In this document: positions 31,291-43,018 of the stretch, piece by piece
How positions within the stretch are numbered: the first letter of the stretch is position 1
Layout of the letters: each line of letters starts with the position of its first letter
From: Gracilaria gracilis
Taxonomy: Eukaryota > Rhodophyta > Florideophyceae > Gracilariales > Gracilariaceae
Assembly: GCA_030374805.1 (NCBI GenBank)
Contig: JARGSG010000262.1
Location: 1 to 64,000 of the forward strand
Length of the DNA stretch: 64,000 nt
Direction: 5' to 3'
Notes under the pieces: generated by a model
Told to the model about the DNA's origin: nothing
Database searches by the model: none
The model's input: only the letters and a program-made list of their open reading frames with translations
Made by a program: the position numbers and the translations under genes

Positions 31291-34200
31291 CTAGCAATGT
31301 TCATTTGTATCATCGGGTAAACTAGTTTCTCGCTTATGAGAAGTCTTCAGAGAAGAAACTCTGTTCTTGATTTGAGAGGTGGCTGGAAAGTCTTGAGGTA
31401 ATCCATTCTCAGAATTGAACTGCGTTTTCAAAAGCTTCACTACTAAGAAAGGTGCAATGGCATAGTTGTTTTCGACCTCAATATCTTCCACAAACTCTCG
31501 ATACACTTCAGGCATTCTGCAAGCTCTGACAGCAGCTGACCCGTTCTTCTGCCGTGAGAATAGTACTTGAATATACTTCTGTATATCACTTTCGGTTGGA
31601 ATGTCAAATCGATCGCCGTGCAGTTCGAGCAAATGTTCCCGCATTGAGGACGGACCCATTTTCATTGACTTGTCAGCAGCCCCTCTTTGAAACAAGTGCT
31701 GAAGAGTGATTTCGTGCTTTTCGATGTACGTTGGCACTTTTCTTGCTTTGACCTCACGACGGCTCCATCCTGGTTTCAATTTTTCTATGGTCAAGTCAGA
31801 AACATTGACATCATTCAAGATCTGTTCGTCTTTCATGGACATTATTGATATCTCCTTTGTCTGAATCAAGTGGTTAGCCAGCGCTACAGCACGCCCAAGT
31901 ACTGTTCTGCATTCTTCGTTCCCGCCATGAGAATCGCAAATAGTCATGTGCTGCAGTAAACGACCTTCCGAAGTAAAGCGTTTTTGACATTTCTCGCAAG
32001 TTATTCCTGTCTCTTCTTCACTTTCTGAGCCCGAACCTCCCTGGCTGCCATTCTCAGTTTCTCCTTCCACCGTAATCTCCTCAGCAGCAGTAAAAAACCG
32101 TGACCTTGAGTGGCCGCTTCGCACTATACGTCTGGAGAGTATGCTCTGGATCATTGCTTGTGAGAGAACTCGAACTCCTGTCTCAACCCCAATACGTTCT
32201 ACATTGTCATGAATATGTGGCTGAATATCATCTTCGCGCCCACTAAGAACAGATGCCCATGACTTCACTAAGTGCATCTCAATTGGTTTGCGCGCTCCAG
32301 AACGACTGAATTGACATCTTCTCCCCTCTCCATGATCAGAATATTTATAACAAGTCACACTTACTTTTGATCCATCAGGGGACCACCCGTCATAACGATA
32401 CTCATTGTTTCTCCCTATCCACGGCAGTCCATTAGCAGCCGTTCCTCTAAGATTATTCCATGCCTTCAGATTGGCATGTGTCCTGTCAATTCGAACCAAC
32501 TCTGCCGCAGAGTTCTTCAATCCCCCACCAGATCTTAGCGCTGTGGCGAGTGATGATGGCGTAGTAACATCCATTCCCTGTGACACAATTTTGCAAACGT
32601 GTCTCATTGCAATAGCAAAGTGAGCATCAACAAGAGATTTCCCATCCTGAGTCTCAGTATGCATGAACCGGAGTAAGGCGACGCCATTTCGTTTAGCTAT
32701 AAATGGGAGTACAAGCGGTAACGTAGTATTTTGATAGCACCCAGCGTTATCTGTGAGAATAATGGCCTCAGTTACCATTGGTAAGTCAATCCTTAACCGC
32801 ATCATGCAAGCTTCCAAAAGAGAACTGACTGCTATGAGGTCCTGTTGCGTGTCACTCTGAACAATATGGTCATAGAACAAAAGCGAAAGATGGTCAGGGC
32901 CACAATATTGATCTGTGGAGTTGTAAACTGCTGGTAAGTGAAACACGACGGCACCATGCCAACTGATACCTTTCTTACCGAAGAAGTCTGCCGTTTTTTC
33001 GCGATAGCGGATCGGTTCAAATTTCATCTTGTAGTCGGCAAGTATAACGACGCGATTATGTTGTTTTTGCTGCAGAATGTCCTCAAACACCTTTTCTAGT
33101 GCCTTCTGCTGTGCTCTCACTCTGTGCAAGTGAGCAAAGTACAACAGAAACTTATGCCCAATATTGTCAAGCATTGAGACAGCATCACCACGTAGTGAAG
33201 GAATAAACGCCTTCAATTTGTTGAGCACGCCAAAAGGTGCCAAGCAGGCATGGCACTCAATGTCCCGGATCTCTTCCTCGTGTGAGTCAGAATTGTTTTT
33301 CGCCCTCAGGGCAAATTCGTTGTCATGCATCCCGCACAAGTCTCGATCTACGTGTGAGTCGAGAAAAATAGTCTTCATAAAATATTCCACGCACTCGATC
33401 TGATTGTTGACAGCAATCCTCTCATCTAGAGGAACAAAGATCTTTACCATTCTACACAAATCCAGAATGCTGTCATTGACATATGACCCAACCACATAAT
33501 CAATTGCGGACTTCCTCTTACTGTCACGAGCTGTCAAACATGAACATGTTTTGAAGAACGTAGTCCTTCCAAGCGCCCGTTCTTGATGTTGATCACAGGT
33601 GTTCAGATATTCTTTGTACAGTACAACTCGCTTCTTCTTCCTAGTGACAGCTGGTAAAATGTAATCTTTTTCATTGATAGTAATACGTTTAGTTCCCCAA
33701 GATAGCAGTTGAATATTTGGCCTTAGAAATATAAACCTTACCATGAATTCCACCTGATTCTGATCGCAGCGCGAAACATGTCTTTTGCGAATACTCAGTT
33801 TTCCATTTATCAAAAGGGAATCCCAATCCAATCTCGCAACTACGTATATTCTTTCTGAGATTACGATGCAACTGTCTCCAGCATCAATAACGTGGCCATC
33901 AGAATTGTGCAAACTTGCCTCTTCCAAAAACTCGTTGAGTGAGTTGCGCTTCATTGATGAGCACAAGACAGCTCTGAGGACACGTCTTTCAACCGAATCT
34001 CGCTTCGTGGCTTTCAAGGCCGGTGCAATATCTTTCTTAATGCAGGGAAGGCTAGTGCCATCGAAAAAGCCAAATCTCGTTTGGATGTAAGTTTGTGGAT
34101 CGGCAGGATACAAAAGTGTCGAAAGCTTGTCTAATATTTGACGTAGAACATTGTCACATCTTTTTAGGTCCGATAGTGAAGCTTCTCTGACTGAGACGAG

Positions 34201-34350
34201 ATGCCGTGATGCGGGTAAATTGTGTGCCAAAGCTTGGAGTCCAAGGGAGGTGAGAACGTTTTTCAGTGAAGGCTCAGATACAGGTCCATCATGAATTTCG
34301 TTCATTTCGTTGTATCGGACACGTTTGATGCTTCGTTGAGACCTCATCAT
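31291..34350 (-). CDS. DDE/D transposase-like protein with C2HC zinc finger, 1019 aa
   Basis: The longest uninterrupted non-LTR gene in the window; starts ATG ATG at 34350 and ends TAG. A predicted RNase H-like core has three acidic residues in suitable context: D439 (VVILADYKMKF), D534 (AIILTDNAGCYQ) and D575 (KSLVDAHFA), with a WHGAVVF strand between the first two. Near residues 785-805 there is CX2CX12HX3C, a C2HC finger, after an acidic Ser/Glu/Gly stretch. Earlier residues include Cys/His groups (TCSCLTARD, CHACLAPFG) that may bind zinc. I recall similar uncharacterised proteins in cnidarians and other eukaryotes, but the superfamily is not certain. No terminal inverted repeats were found by eye. 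The intact frame suggests recent activity or selection. Confidence 0.72.
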   Translation of the reverse strand: MMRSQRSIKRVRYNEMNEIHDGPVSEPSLKNVLTSLGLQALAHNLPASRHLVSVREASLSDLKRCDNVLRQILDKLSTLLYPADPQTYIQTRFGFFDGTSLPCIKKDIAPALKATKRDSVERRVLRAVLCSSMKRNSLNEFLEEASLHNSDGHVIDAGDSCIVISERIYVVARLDWDSLLINGKLSIRKRHVSRCDQNQVEFMVRFIFLRPNIQLLSWGTKRITINEKDYILPAVTRKKKRVVLYKEYLNTCDQHQERALGRTTFFKTCSCLTARDSKRKSAIDYVVGSYVNDSILDLCRMVKIFVPLDERIAVNNQIECVEYFMKTIFLDSHVDRDLCGMHDNEFALRAKNNSDSHEEEIRDIECHACLAPFGVLNKLKAFIPSLRGDAVSMLDNIGHKFLLYFAHLHRVRAQQKALEKVFEDILQQKQHNRVVILADYKMKFEPIRYREKTADFFGKKGISWHGAVVFHLPAVYNSTDQYCGPDHLSLLFYDHIVQSDTQQDLIAVSSLLEACMMRLRIDLPMVTEAIILTDNAGCYQNTTLPLVLPFIAKRNGVALLRFMHTETQDGKSLVDAHFAIAMRHVCKIVSQGMDVTTPSSLATALRSGGGLKNSAAELVRIDRTHANLKAWNNLRGTAANGLPWIGRNNEYRYDGWSPDGSKVSVTCYKYSDHGEGRRCQFSRSGARKPIEMHLVKSWASVLSGREDDIQPHIHDNVERIGVETGVRVLSQAMIQSILSRRIVRSGHSRSRFFTAAEEITVEGETENGSQGGSGSESEEETGITCEKCQKRFTSEGRLLQHMTICDSHGGNEECRTVLGRAVALANHLIQTKEISIMSMKDEQILNDVNVSDLTIEKLKPGWSRREVKARKVPTYIEKHEITLQHLFQRGAADKSMKMGPSSMREHLLELHGDRFDIPTESDIQKYIQVLFSRQKNGSAAVRACRMPEVYREFVEDIEVENNYAIAPFLVVKLLKTQFNSENGLPQDFPATSQIKNRVSSLKTSHKRETSLPDDTNEHC

Positions 34351-35735
34351 TATTGAGGGTAATGCGAACTATTGGTTTACTAAGACACGTTTGATTGCAA
34401 GATTGAAGAGGGTAGTGGTGGGTTTTTGTTGGGAAGTACTTCAGATCATGTACAGAGGATATACCGGAACGGTACGAGGCAGAAGGATTTCAAAATTGAA
34501 TGTCAGTTGTAGAACGTATAAATAGAAATTGTATGCAAGTTTGAAACCAGTATTTTTCGAATATATCTATCGACGTCTAGTATTGGTGTCTTACCCTCAG
34601 AAGTCGCTCCTTACATTCTTACAACGCGTCCTAACACTTCGAGAATGTAGCAATCTTGCATAAGGGTTACATTCTTGTCATCTTCAGAGTCAGGGCTGTC
34701 TCTTGATACGCGTTTCATTGGCGTTATCCAGTAGTAGGAAATTATTCATTGTCAACTTTCCTCAGAAAAAACCTACATTGACTGGCGAACCGGGTGTTAA
34801 AACAAGCGCCTTGTCACACAGAGCCGTTGAAATTCTCTTAGCATGCATGCTGTGCTTGGATCACAAAACCACTAATATTTAACAATAGAAGGCAAACACA
34901 TTCCAACTCTCTTTTTTGATACTTAACCACAGAAAAAAACGAATTTACAGTTTTTTGGACTAACGTAAATCTGAGATTTAAAAATGACTTTTGCAGATTG
35001 TGTCTATATTCTCTGCGTTCATTGACTCAAAGCTAAATTTCATACCTAAAATGACTTTATGTCATCCTGTTACAGACCATATTTTTTGGTGGAAGCATTT
35101 CCTTTTATTATTGTCTATTTCTTTAGACCATCAAATTTTCATTGTTGTTACAACCAGTTTACACATACATATATTTCTAGGAAACGTTTTGAGGTTTTAT
35201 TGAGCAGGAATTCTTTGAGTACATTATCTCGAATAGAAGTTTTCTCCCTGCACCGAATTCCGTTAAATTGTTATGCGTTCTAGGAAAAAGAAATCTTTTG
35301 CTGCTTATTGACGTAGAGTAGGTTACAATTTTCAACCAAACCCTCATTTCCTGTCGTCTTGTATGAAACAGCTGATCAAACGAAGCATAAATTTTGATGA
35401 TTCCTTTAATGCGAATGATCACGTAAGTAAGCTATAGGGCTTTGGTCTCTTTTCAGAAACATGCTTTTCAAAGTTTTCATTTTCAAACAAAAGTAGGACA
35501 GCAAAAATAAAACTGTACTGTTAATTCTTTGATTTCATCTTACATTCATCTATTGTTTTCCAAAGATACGTACGCCCAGTGACTGTAAAATATGTAAGCC
35601 ACACTAATTAAGGTAACAAAATTTAGGCAGGGGCACAATAACCAATGTGGGTCACAACAAATAATATACTACACTATTTACGGTTGATGGTGATAAACTC
35701 AGAGCTCACCATGACGTACAAGTTTGGAATGAAAT
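34351..35735. other. AT-rich region without a recognised gene
   Basis: Upstream of the transposase-like gene. Only short frames in AT-rich DNA; no repeat or RNA gene could be supported. Confidence 0.45.
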
Positions 35736-36050
35736 ATGGACGCCCCTACCCGCTTGGTGGTTGATCAAGCCCTGCACCAGCTCTCTCAACGCATACCTAA
35801 ATTGGTTGAAACAAACCTCTTAACGGGTGCCCGGAAGCATATCTACCGAGTGGTTCAAGACCTTTAAGTTTGCGAAGGAATGGCGGAAGCAAAAACCCCT
35901 GGGATTAATATGGATACACGCATACCACAAGAGATCTTTGCAGGTTTTTCCGCACCAATCAAGCCAATTCCGGCCGATAGTGCATGGAGCATACTGTTTT
36001 TGGCGAGCGCAGTCTTCTCTGTCTTATTTGATAAGCATCTAGAGGATTGA
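35736..36050 (+). pseudogene. Possible small gene of unknown function, interrupted by one stop
   Basis: From an ATG at 35736 a frame reads 43 codons (MDAPTRLVVDQALHQLSQ...), meets TAA at 35865-35867, and continues in the same frame for 60 codons to TGA, ending with a hydrophobic stretch (SAWSILFLASAVFSVLF) and DKHLED. The composition looks coding and the second part could be a short membrane or organelle protein. An intron rather than a stop is possible. No family recognised. Confidence 0.28.
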
Positions 36051-36599
36051 AAAGAGTACAACAGAAACAAGTGTCGCAAAAGGTTTTCAGAGCGAAGAAA
36101 GAGTATTTTAAGGAACTTCTGTTGAACGTATAACGGCTTTATCGAACCAAATATCAGTTATTGAACAAATTGTGAACGTGGGAAGAAAAGGAGAAAAGAG
36201 TACGTATTTTGTAGATCCTCTGAGACAAACCTATCACTTGAAGAAGAGTAAATACTAATCTTCTGCGTCTAATCCCATTTATTGTCTTCAAGGCCTCTCC
36301 TTGGTGCCTATAGCAAGAAACAATGATTACGGGGTACGTTTTTACCTTTTGAACTGATAGAGTGGCTGAAAGTCTATTAACACGTCATCGAGATGTTGGA
36401 GAACTTCTCAGAATAATATGAACAACGTTACTGTTTTGCCGCCATTCTATCGGTTGCGTCCGTAAATGTTATGCCACTCGCTCACAGATTTACTTCTAGA
36501 TGAAGAACGGGAGCAGCACTCCTGGTCTTGACTGTCGATGTTTTGTTTAGGCTGGAATCTCTACCGTACTAATTTACCACCGTTCAGGTACCATGTTTT

Positions 36600-36865
36600 A
36601 GTGCAGCGGCCTTGTTCTTCGCTACAATTTTGCTCGTGTGAGGGTTTTCAAACTGCTTACTGTGACATTTTGTGTTTGTACTCTTTACTTTATTGCGTTA
36701 AGCCTCCTTCATCGCATACATATCAGTCCTGCAGATTGCGAGTTGCTCTCTAAATCGTACCCGTCGATTGTATGCATGCCATGGTCTCTTGCTATTTTGG
36801 CCCAATCCATAGACGAGGAATTTGGTGGGGAACGCGTGCAAAAGCAACTGAAACAAAAGTACTAA
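36600..36865 (+). other. Possible exon of a small membrane protein
   Basis: A plus frame preceded by a TTCAG acceptor-like site encodes a hydrophobic helix (LLTVTFCVCTLYFIALSLL) followed by a polar tail ending QKQLKQKY and TAA. The frame has no good ATG, so if real it is an internal or last exon. Weak evidence. Confidence 0.22.
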
Positions 36866-39804
36866 CCCTGAATTGTAGGTTTATTATTGTGTATGTATTG
36901 ACGACGATGGTATTCAGATATTGTTTGCACTCCTGCTTTGCATATAACGTTCATTTCCCACATGAAGCTCTGGTTTTGGTCTTCTTGTTCCACTCTGATC
37001 ATTGTTTCTATACATTTCCTGACAATCTCTTAATTTAATTGCCATGGATTTGGACTCACTGCCTTGGAAACGGTTGATGGAACCTGTGTTCTGAGCGAAC
37101 GCCATGTTTCACAGATCAGTGTCTCCTTCTCAGTGCAGGAATCAGGTCGTCTTGCAGGCGCCGTATGAATGTGATCTTGCAATGCTCTGGCGTTTCTACG
37201 GGTACTGAGCCCCGTCTCGGCAACATAGAACCTTTAACCACTTCCATAGTCCCACCACTAACCACCCTTTACAGTTCCTGTCCCTGTAGCGACACCTCCG
37301 CCTGACCTCCTATATCGCTACGGCACCATGGCTTAAGGCCGCAATTGCCCCACCGTTGCCTTGGAATCTGGCATTGCTGCTGCTCCTCATGCAACCACAC
37401 CTTGCTACCATCTTATGCCGGTTTTAGTGCTTCATACTGTGTCATGACTTTGTCCCCGCCTTCATGTTCTTTCTTCGTTTCATATAACTACTGACGCGCT
37501 CCATACATGTCATATTTCTGCTTCCCATCACCGTCGAATATCATCATCGCCACTTCCCTCAGAAAGACTATGAACCTAGTTTCTTCTTCTTCTTCTCAGC
37601 TCAACTTGCAACAATGAAACCCCACCGATTCCATTCTCATCGCTGCATCAATTCATGTAATTGTTGCTATACTACACTTTTCACTCGCTCTTTTGCCAGT
37701 TGTTGCGGTTCTACTTTTATGCATATTCCACCTTCGAACCACCGAGCCCATATCTTCATCTCCAGTAAGATGAAGAACATGAATAGAAAGTCTTAATCTT
37801 ATGCACCTGGTTTCTTTTCTGGTCTCAGGTCTCCTTGCTGCGCAATCGGCGTTATTCAGTCGTCTACTGCCATTCTGCCAGAGCGAATTCCATAATATTA
37901 CTGAGGTCGTTCAATCATCTCCATCACCTTTCGGACAGCCTCACCTATATCTCTCACTTCATGATCGCCGTATAACCCGCCGTCGCTTTTCGGTTTGGTC
38001 AAGCTGTACAATTGCCGTTTCTCTGCCCCACATCGTTCCACCATCTTCATCCTACAGAGACTATCAGCTAAACCCCATCTTCCTGTTTTCTGGACTCTTC
38101 CGATGGATATAATCTCGTTTCACAAACCCCTTTTCTTCGTTTCGTCTCAGCAGACTAACACTGTTTTATGGTATCCGCCATTCGCGTACTGGCATGGTTT
38201 CTGTTCCAATGCTTCTTTTCTCGTTAACCTGGGCACAGCGCTCGTTGTTCTGGCGCTGTAGTACAGTTTCCAACTCGTACCGCTTTGTGAAGCATTTTTC
38301 TCACACGGATGGAGTCATCAAAACAATGATTAACTGCATTAATTGATTTCTTAACAGCATATCTCCCGTTTCTTCTAACCAGTTACATAATCCTTGGCCT
38401 CATTATGTTACCACTAATACGCTGATATTGCTGTTGTTGGCTTCTCAATTTCGTCTTCACATGTTCTATTTCGATCCCATGTTTCTCACGACTCTAAGTT
38501 CTTTCACAGTTCTCCATGCTTTTCCCACCATCGCTCTTTTGTCGTCTGGAGGCTTTTCTCAAACCAAATACCCTCCCGTTATCTCCAAGGATTCCTTCAT
38601 CCTTGTGTTTCAGTCATTTTTGAATTCGAATCCATTCAGCAGGAGTGTGTTGAGGCCTTTTCCTTTAACGCTTGCTCACGAAACCAGTACTACTGTACAG
38701 AGGATGGTGGCTTGGGTTTTGAAGCTATACTGCGAGAACAGATGAAATCTAAGTTAATATTGTGCACCTCCAACGAGTTGGATAGGAATCATATCATTTT
38801 CTGAATGTACTCAGAATTTCAGCCCTTGTGCGGAAACTGCTGGTGTTCCTATCACCTCTTGTAATGAAACGGTCGTGTACATTGGTTTTGGGGTTAAAGA
38901 GCCTCATCTTCAGTGTCTCATGAGACTGGACAGATGACATTGAAGTTTTCATCCCATTTTTATGCTTGAAGAAAACATGGTGGAGCATGGGGAACGACGC
39001 GGTCTCGCTAGCCGTCTGGACCACAACAGTTTGATCGTGCGTTCGAACATGTACACAATGCACACTACTTTCTCGGTGTTGTGATCAGGGAAGAGGGCTT
39101 ACAAACTGGAAAAAGATACTCCAATCCATGGAATGCGGGTTCAAATTCTGCCGAGTTACCTCGGGTGAATATGGGGGCTCGCTTAATTTCATGGTAACGG
39201 GAAGGAGGATCCACAGCCGGGAGAGTTGATAGGAGTAGCTACTACTCTAGTCTCACATGAGTGTCTGGGGTAGATTAATGAGAAGCAATGTCACCCGCAA
39301 GGACATGCAGGCGTGGCTGTCAGGTGCAGTAGCGGATAGGTACTTGACGTGCTTCTTTTTGCCGATGAAATTCTGGTGGGAGACTTAGGATTGAATACTG
39401 AATCTGCGATGGCGGTGATGATAACAATAGCGCTAGAATCGGTGGCTGTATCGGTGGTTGGCAACGAAGATCATCATGAGTAGAAGCTGGAATGGGTGCA
39501 GCAACACGGGCAATATGAGTGAGTTTGGAATGGGTGCGTTAAAAGCAGAACTTTCATTACATGCTCCCGGCGTTCTTGATGGGATGTAGTCTACTAGGTC
39601 ACTACATCGTAATTGTACACTTGTTAAAATTGACAGTTAGAAAGTCGCGATTCGTACAGTTGGAAATGCTCTTTCTTCATTCTGTAAATTACCGCTCATT
39701 GTTTTGCAATGCATCGAATAAAAACAGAATATTGCTTGAACACTTTATTGAAGAAATACTTAGGACTCACTTTGTCCTGTCCTAGAAAGTAAGGAGTGTC
39801 AAAC
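36866..39804. other. No recognised gene; strand-biased composition
   Basis: From about 37.3 to 38.8 kb the plus strand is strongly pyrimidine-rich, and from 39.07 to 39.56 kb purine-rich, the same kind of bias seen in the coding strand of the genes at 44-50 kb. This may be heavily decayed coding DNA (leftward, then rightward). No motif could be identified in any frame. Confidence 0.3.
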
Positions 39805-40954
39805 TCAATTGAATTGAGAATCAGTTGAAAATTTCAATGAATAAATAAATATAAAAAATTGAAGCAGTTTGGCCTGGGAAAGGGCCTTACGCCTACCAAT
39901 GGTTACCGAGCTCTCATCCCGCCACATTGACGCAAGAAATTCCACAATATACGTAGGAAACTTTTGATACTGGGGGTAGCCGGATGGAGCCTTCCATGAT
40001 CTCGATGGGCGGACATTCCACTTCGGAAATAAGTTCAACACCCTAATCATAACATTCCGAACTTCCTGCGTTACCTCGATATCCGTCTCATTTCCCGCAC
40101 GCACAATGCGAATTGAATAATTGCGGCGTGCCTAGCATGGGCAAAGCAGTCAGGGTCCGGGTCACACCCAATGAACCTACGATGCTGTTGTAACTCCATG
40201 CATGCCATTGCTGTCGAAAACGCCCCAGCAAACAAGTCGATCACAATAAAACCGACTGATTAGCTCCTTCAACAATGCCCGAGGTTTCTGTTCGGACCTC
40301 ATCTTTTGTAAAACGTAGCCCCCACCTTGTTCTTTCTCTTCCACTGGAGAATCTCCCCATGAAACATGGGGGGTACCTGGTCAATGACGCTGTGGTACCC
40401 CGGGTACCTCGACTACACGAAGTTGAAGTTCTCATAGTTCACCACCACATGCTGCTGCGCGTAGCTGAGACCATTTCGAACTCCATGTGCAGCATACTCC
40501 ATTGAAGGGAAAAGGAAGCACGACCTACGTCCAGGGTTACGCATCGGGTTGCCTTGCGACCGTACAAAGTGCATTGGGACCTGGCCACAACAAAGGAATG
40601 CCGTGGTACTCCGTTTTTGTCTTTTGCCCCAATGGCAGAAAGTACATCTCTCCATTCCTGGACATGCTCGAAAGCACTAAAGATAACTAAATGGCGCCCA
40701 GGGCGTAGCAGTCTTGATAGAAGCTTTGTTGCCTTCTTCATGTCCTGAGGGCTCAGGACATCGTACCAGCTGTTGCTTAGGTTCTTGTTCCTTCGCATGT
40801 TGTACGGAGGGTCCATGAGAACAAGTTGAACTTCTCTTAACGGAGACACACCATCTCTGCGCAACGTCTCGTCCATCTCTACTATATCCTCAAACCCGCA
40901 ATTGTAGGAGCGAAACTACTTCTCCATCTCCTCCTCACAACTTCGGAAAGCCAT
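39805..40954 (-). pseudogene. Beta-class DNA N6-adenine/N4-cytosine methyltransferase, decayed
   Basis: Such enzymes transfer a methyl group from S-adenosylmethionine to an exocyclic amine in DNA. Catalytic motif IV is VLMDPPYNMRR (40799-40813), followed by SNSWYD and LRPGRHLVIFS. The conserved strand NFNFV, a YHSVIDQVP segment and MRSEQKPRALLKELISRF follow, then the SAM-binding motif VIDLFAGAFSTAMAC (40221-40235) and HRRFIGCDPD. Motif IV before motif I is the beta-class order. A TAG near 40916, another after NFNFV (about 40413) and shifts near 40.46, 40.30, 40.25 and 40.12 kb break it. ATG at 40954 is one possible start; the target-recognition part is not identifiable. No restriction endonuclease was seen nearby. 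Confidence 0.75.
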
Positions 40955-40958
40955 TTTG

Positions 40959-42336
40959 TCATCCAACGACCGTAATGGATGGTGGGGGTATTACGCTTAC
41001 CCTAAACGCTTCGTCACCAGTACTTCCTTTCCCAATGTCGGCCACTATGTTCGTATCACCATCTCCTTCTTCTCCTATCCCCTCCTTCGGCTCCGTTTGT
41101 TTCCCAATTTCCTCCACCTCCTCCACATCATCCTCAATTTGTATGGCAGGTTCTGGTTTGGATATCGGCGTTACCGCCATACCAGGGACGTTCACTGACT
41201 CTTTCAGTTTCAACGGGCTTATGGCCTCCATGACGGAGGACACAAGCGAATTCGAGAAACTATCGAATCTCTGAGCAAACGCCCGTGATGGGTCTCTGGT
41301 AAACGTCTTCAGAACTTTCCATCGTCCTGGTTCGGAAATTGAGTAGGACTGCTCATTCACAATAACCTTGTTGAGGTCCGAAATGAACTCCTTCGCAAGC
41401 ATTCGGAGGGCAGCATCGATGTCTAGCGGTAAATTCCATACCCACGGGATGACCTTTGTTTCAATAACAGTTTCACCTTTGCTCGGTAGCAAGCGATGGT
41501 CGTTATCCCGTTGGAAGAACCCCTCTGCCCTCGTCTCAATCGCTTGAAACTGCATGTCGTCATACATGACTCGGATGAATGGAAGAACCATGAACTCCAC
41601 GGTAGGGAATCCCAGGAATTGAGAGAAACAATCCCATGCCTTCGTTATGAGATGCACTCCAAAGCCAACACGCTGAGCTTGAAGTTTGTTGGATATTTGG
41701 ACATTCACAAAAGTTGTGGGATATCTCTTGTCTCCTCTTTTCCTCTTCTGGCCTACAACTCTCCATGGAAACTTTCTGAATGAGCGAGAGAAAGAGAATC
41801 CTTTGAAAATGTGTGGCAACAGTTGTGGCGAACGGGGGGATCACCCGTCCCACTCGCTTAGGAGGTATAGTCATGGACTTGAAAAACTCGGTCAAAGTCA
41901 CATTCTTCGGTATTCTTTTAAAGTTCACCTCGGTATAAGCATTTCAGAATTCCCTTACACGCCGGTCCCTATCACCGTTCAAGATTTCCAATAACCTCGG
42001 TGAGAGGTATAGCTGACGATAAGACCCCTTCAGAGATACGACCCGTAGTTCAATGTCAGTAAGCGTCGGATGTCCTGGACCCACAAGAATATAGAAGTAA
42101 TTCTTTGCCAGCGGTAGGACATTGCGATTCTTGATAACGTAATCAACAAACTCGCTGTGTTTCACCTTCCTTGGCCGGTCTTCATCTGGCATTGTCGACG
42201 CAAAATGATCGCGGATTGCGAGCCATACTGTCACAAGCTCATCTCCGGAGCCATAGAGTTTTCCGACCTTCATATCGGAGCTTGAGAGTGCCGGTGACGT
42301 AGACCTCGATGAACAATGTGGAACAATTTTATGCAT
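40959..42336 (-). pseudogene. Unknown protein upstream of the methyltransferase, interrupted
   Basis: Candidate ATGs lie at 42336 and 42273 (MKVGKLYGSGDELVTVW). The frame passes a TGA near 41944 (after RRVREF), continues with NFKRIPKNVTLTEFF, shifts near 41.82 kb and runs to TGA at 40959. It is mostly alpha/beta without known motifs, contains a basic KRKRGDKR stretch and ends in an acidic tail (EDDVEEVEEIGKQTEPKEG). It ends five bases before the first ATG of the methyltransferase frame, so the two may once have been one protein or adjacent genes. Unrecognised. Confidence 0.42.
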
Positions 42337-42382
42337 GCACGCGAAGGGGGTGCATTGACGGGTTATGATGCGAGTTTCCGGA

Positions 42383-42521
42383 GCGAACGGGAGATGGCAG
42401 CGGACGGGAGAGGGTAGCGGAGGGGAGAAGGTAGCGCACGGGAGACTGCAGCGGGCGGGGAATAACTGCCGACGAAAAATGAGAGTGCGCGGGAGACGGG
42501 AGCGGGCGGGAGAGGATAGCA
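42383..42521. repeat. 17-bp minisatellite
   Basis: About seven degenerate copies of GCGGACGGGAGANGGTA in tandem with one interruption. It lies just upstream of the start region of the leftward gene. Confidence 0.7.
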
Positions 42522-42687
42522 ACTATACAGCACGAAACAAGTTCTTTCAACACGACAGGGAGATGTGCACGATGCCTGAGATGCACTTGAAGCCGTAAAG
42601 AGGTGTCAGGGAAAGCGTGGACACTCGAGGGACACGGAACTTGGTGAATGCAAACATATACGTGAAGTTATAGGGAACGGCTGGTAG

Positions 42688-42760
42688 GACAGCAGGACGA
42701 GGGTGGCGTGGCGCTTCATCCATGCATTGATGAAGCGCCACGACCCCCTGGTCCGCTGTC
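42688..42760. repeat. Palindromic hairpin unit 1
   Basis: 73-bp imperfect palindrome; arms begin GACAGC and centre on GCGCTTCATC / GATGAAGCGC. The most diverged of four copies. Confidence 0.8.
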
Positions 42761-42802
42761 CAAAGAAAATGTTTTATTTTCCATACTTTTCAATGACAGC
42801 CT

Positions 42803-42878
42803 GGGACAGCGGATCGAGGTGTCGTGGCGCTTCATTGGTGCACCGATGAAGCACCACGACACCCCGGACCGCTGTTCC
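42803..42878. repeat. Palindromic hairpin unit 2
   Basis: 76-bp palindrome with 38-base arms and about six mismatches, GGGACAGCGG at one end and the complement at the other; central GGTGCACC. Followed by CCAACGCGCCGGGAGTG, a spacer also seen after units 3 and 4. Confidence 0.85.
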
Positions 42879-43018
42879 AACGCGCCGGGAGTGCCAATCG
42901 GCTGTCCCACGGTGAAACGAACATGGATCGCCACTCAAACGATTTCCTGCTCTCACTCTATGCAATACTTCTTACTATAACTATCCTATTCTTAGCTAAA
43001 TGATTGTGACAAAATACG

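Noticed and set aside
39140..39180. tRNA-like T-arm (GCGGGTTCAAATTCTGC)
   Set aside because: No matching acceptor stem, D-arm or anticodon arm can be formed upstream.
39805..40954. Bacterial restriction-modification system or contamination
   Set aside because: No restriction endonuclease is seen, the gene is decayed, and the surroundings are plainly eukaryotic repeats.
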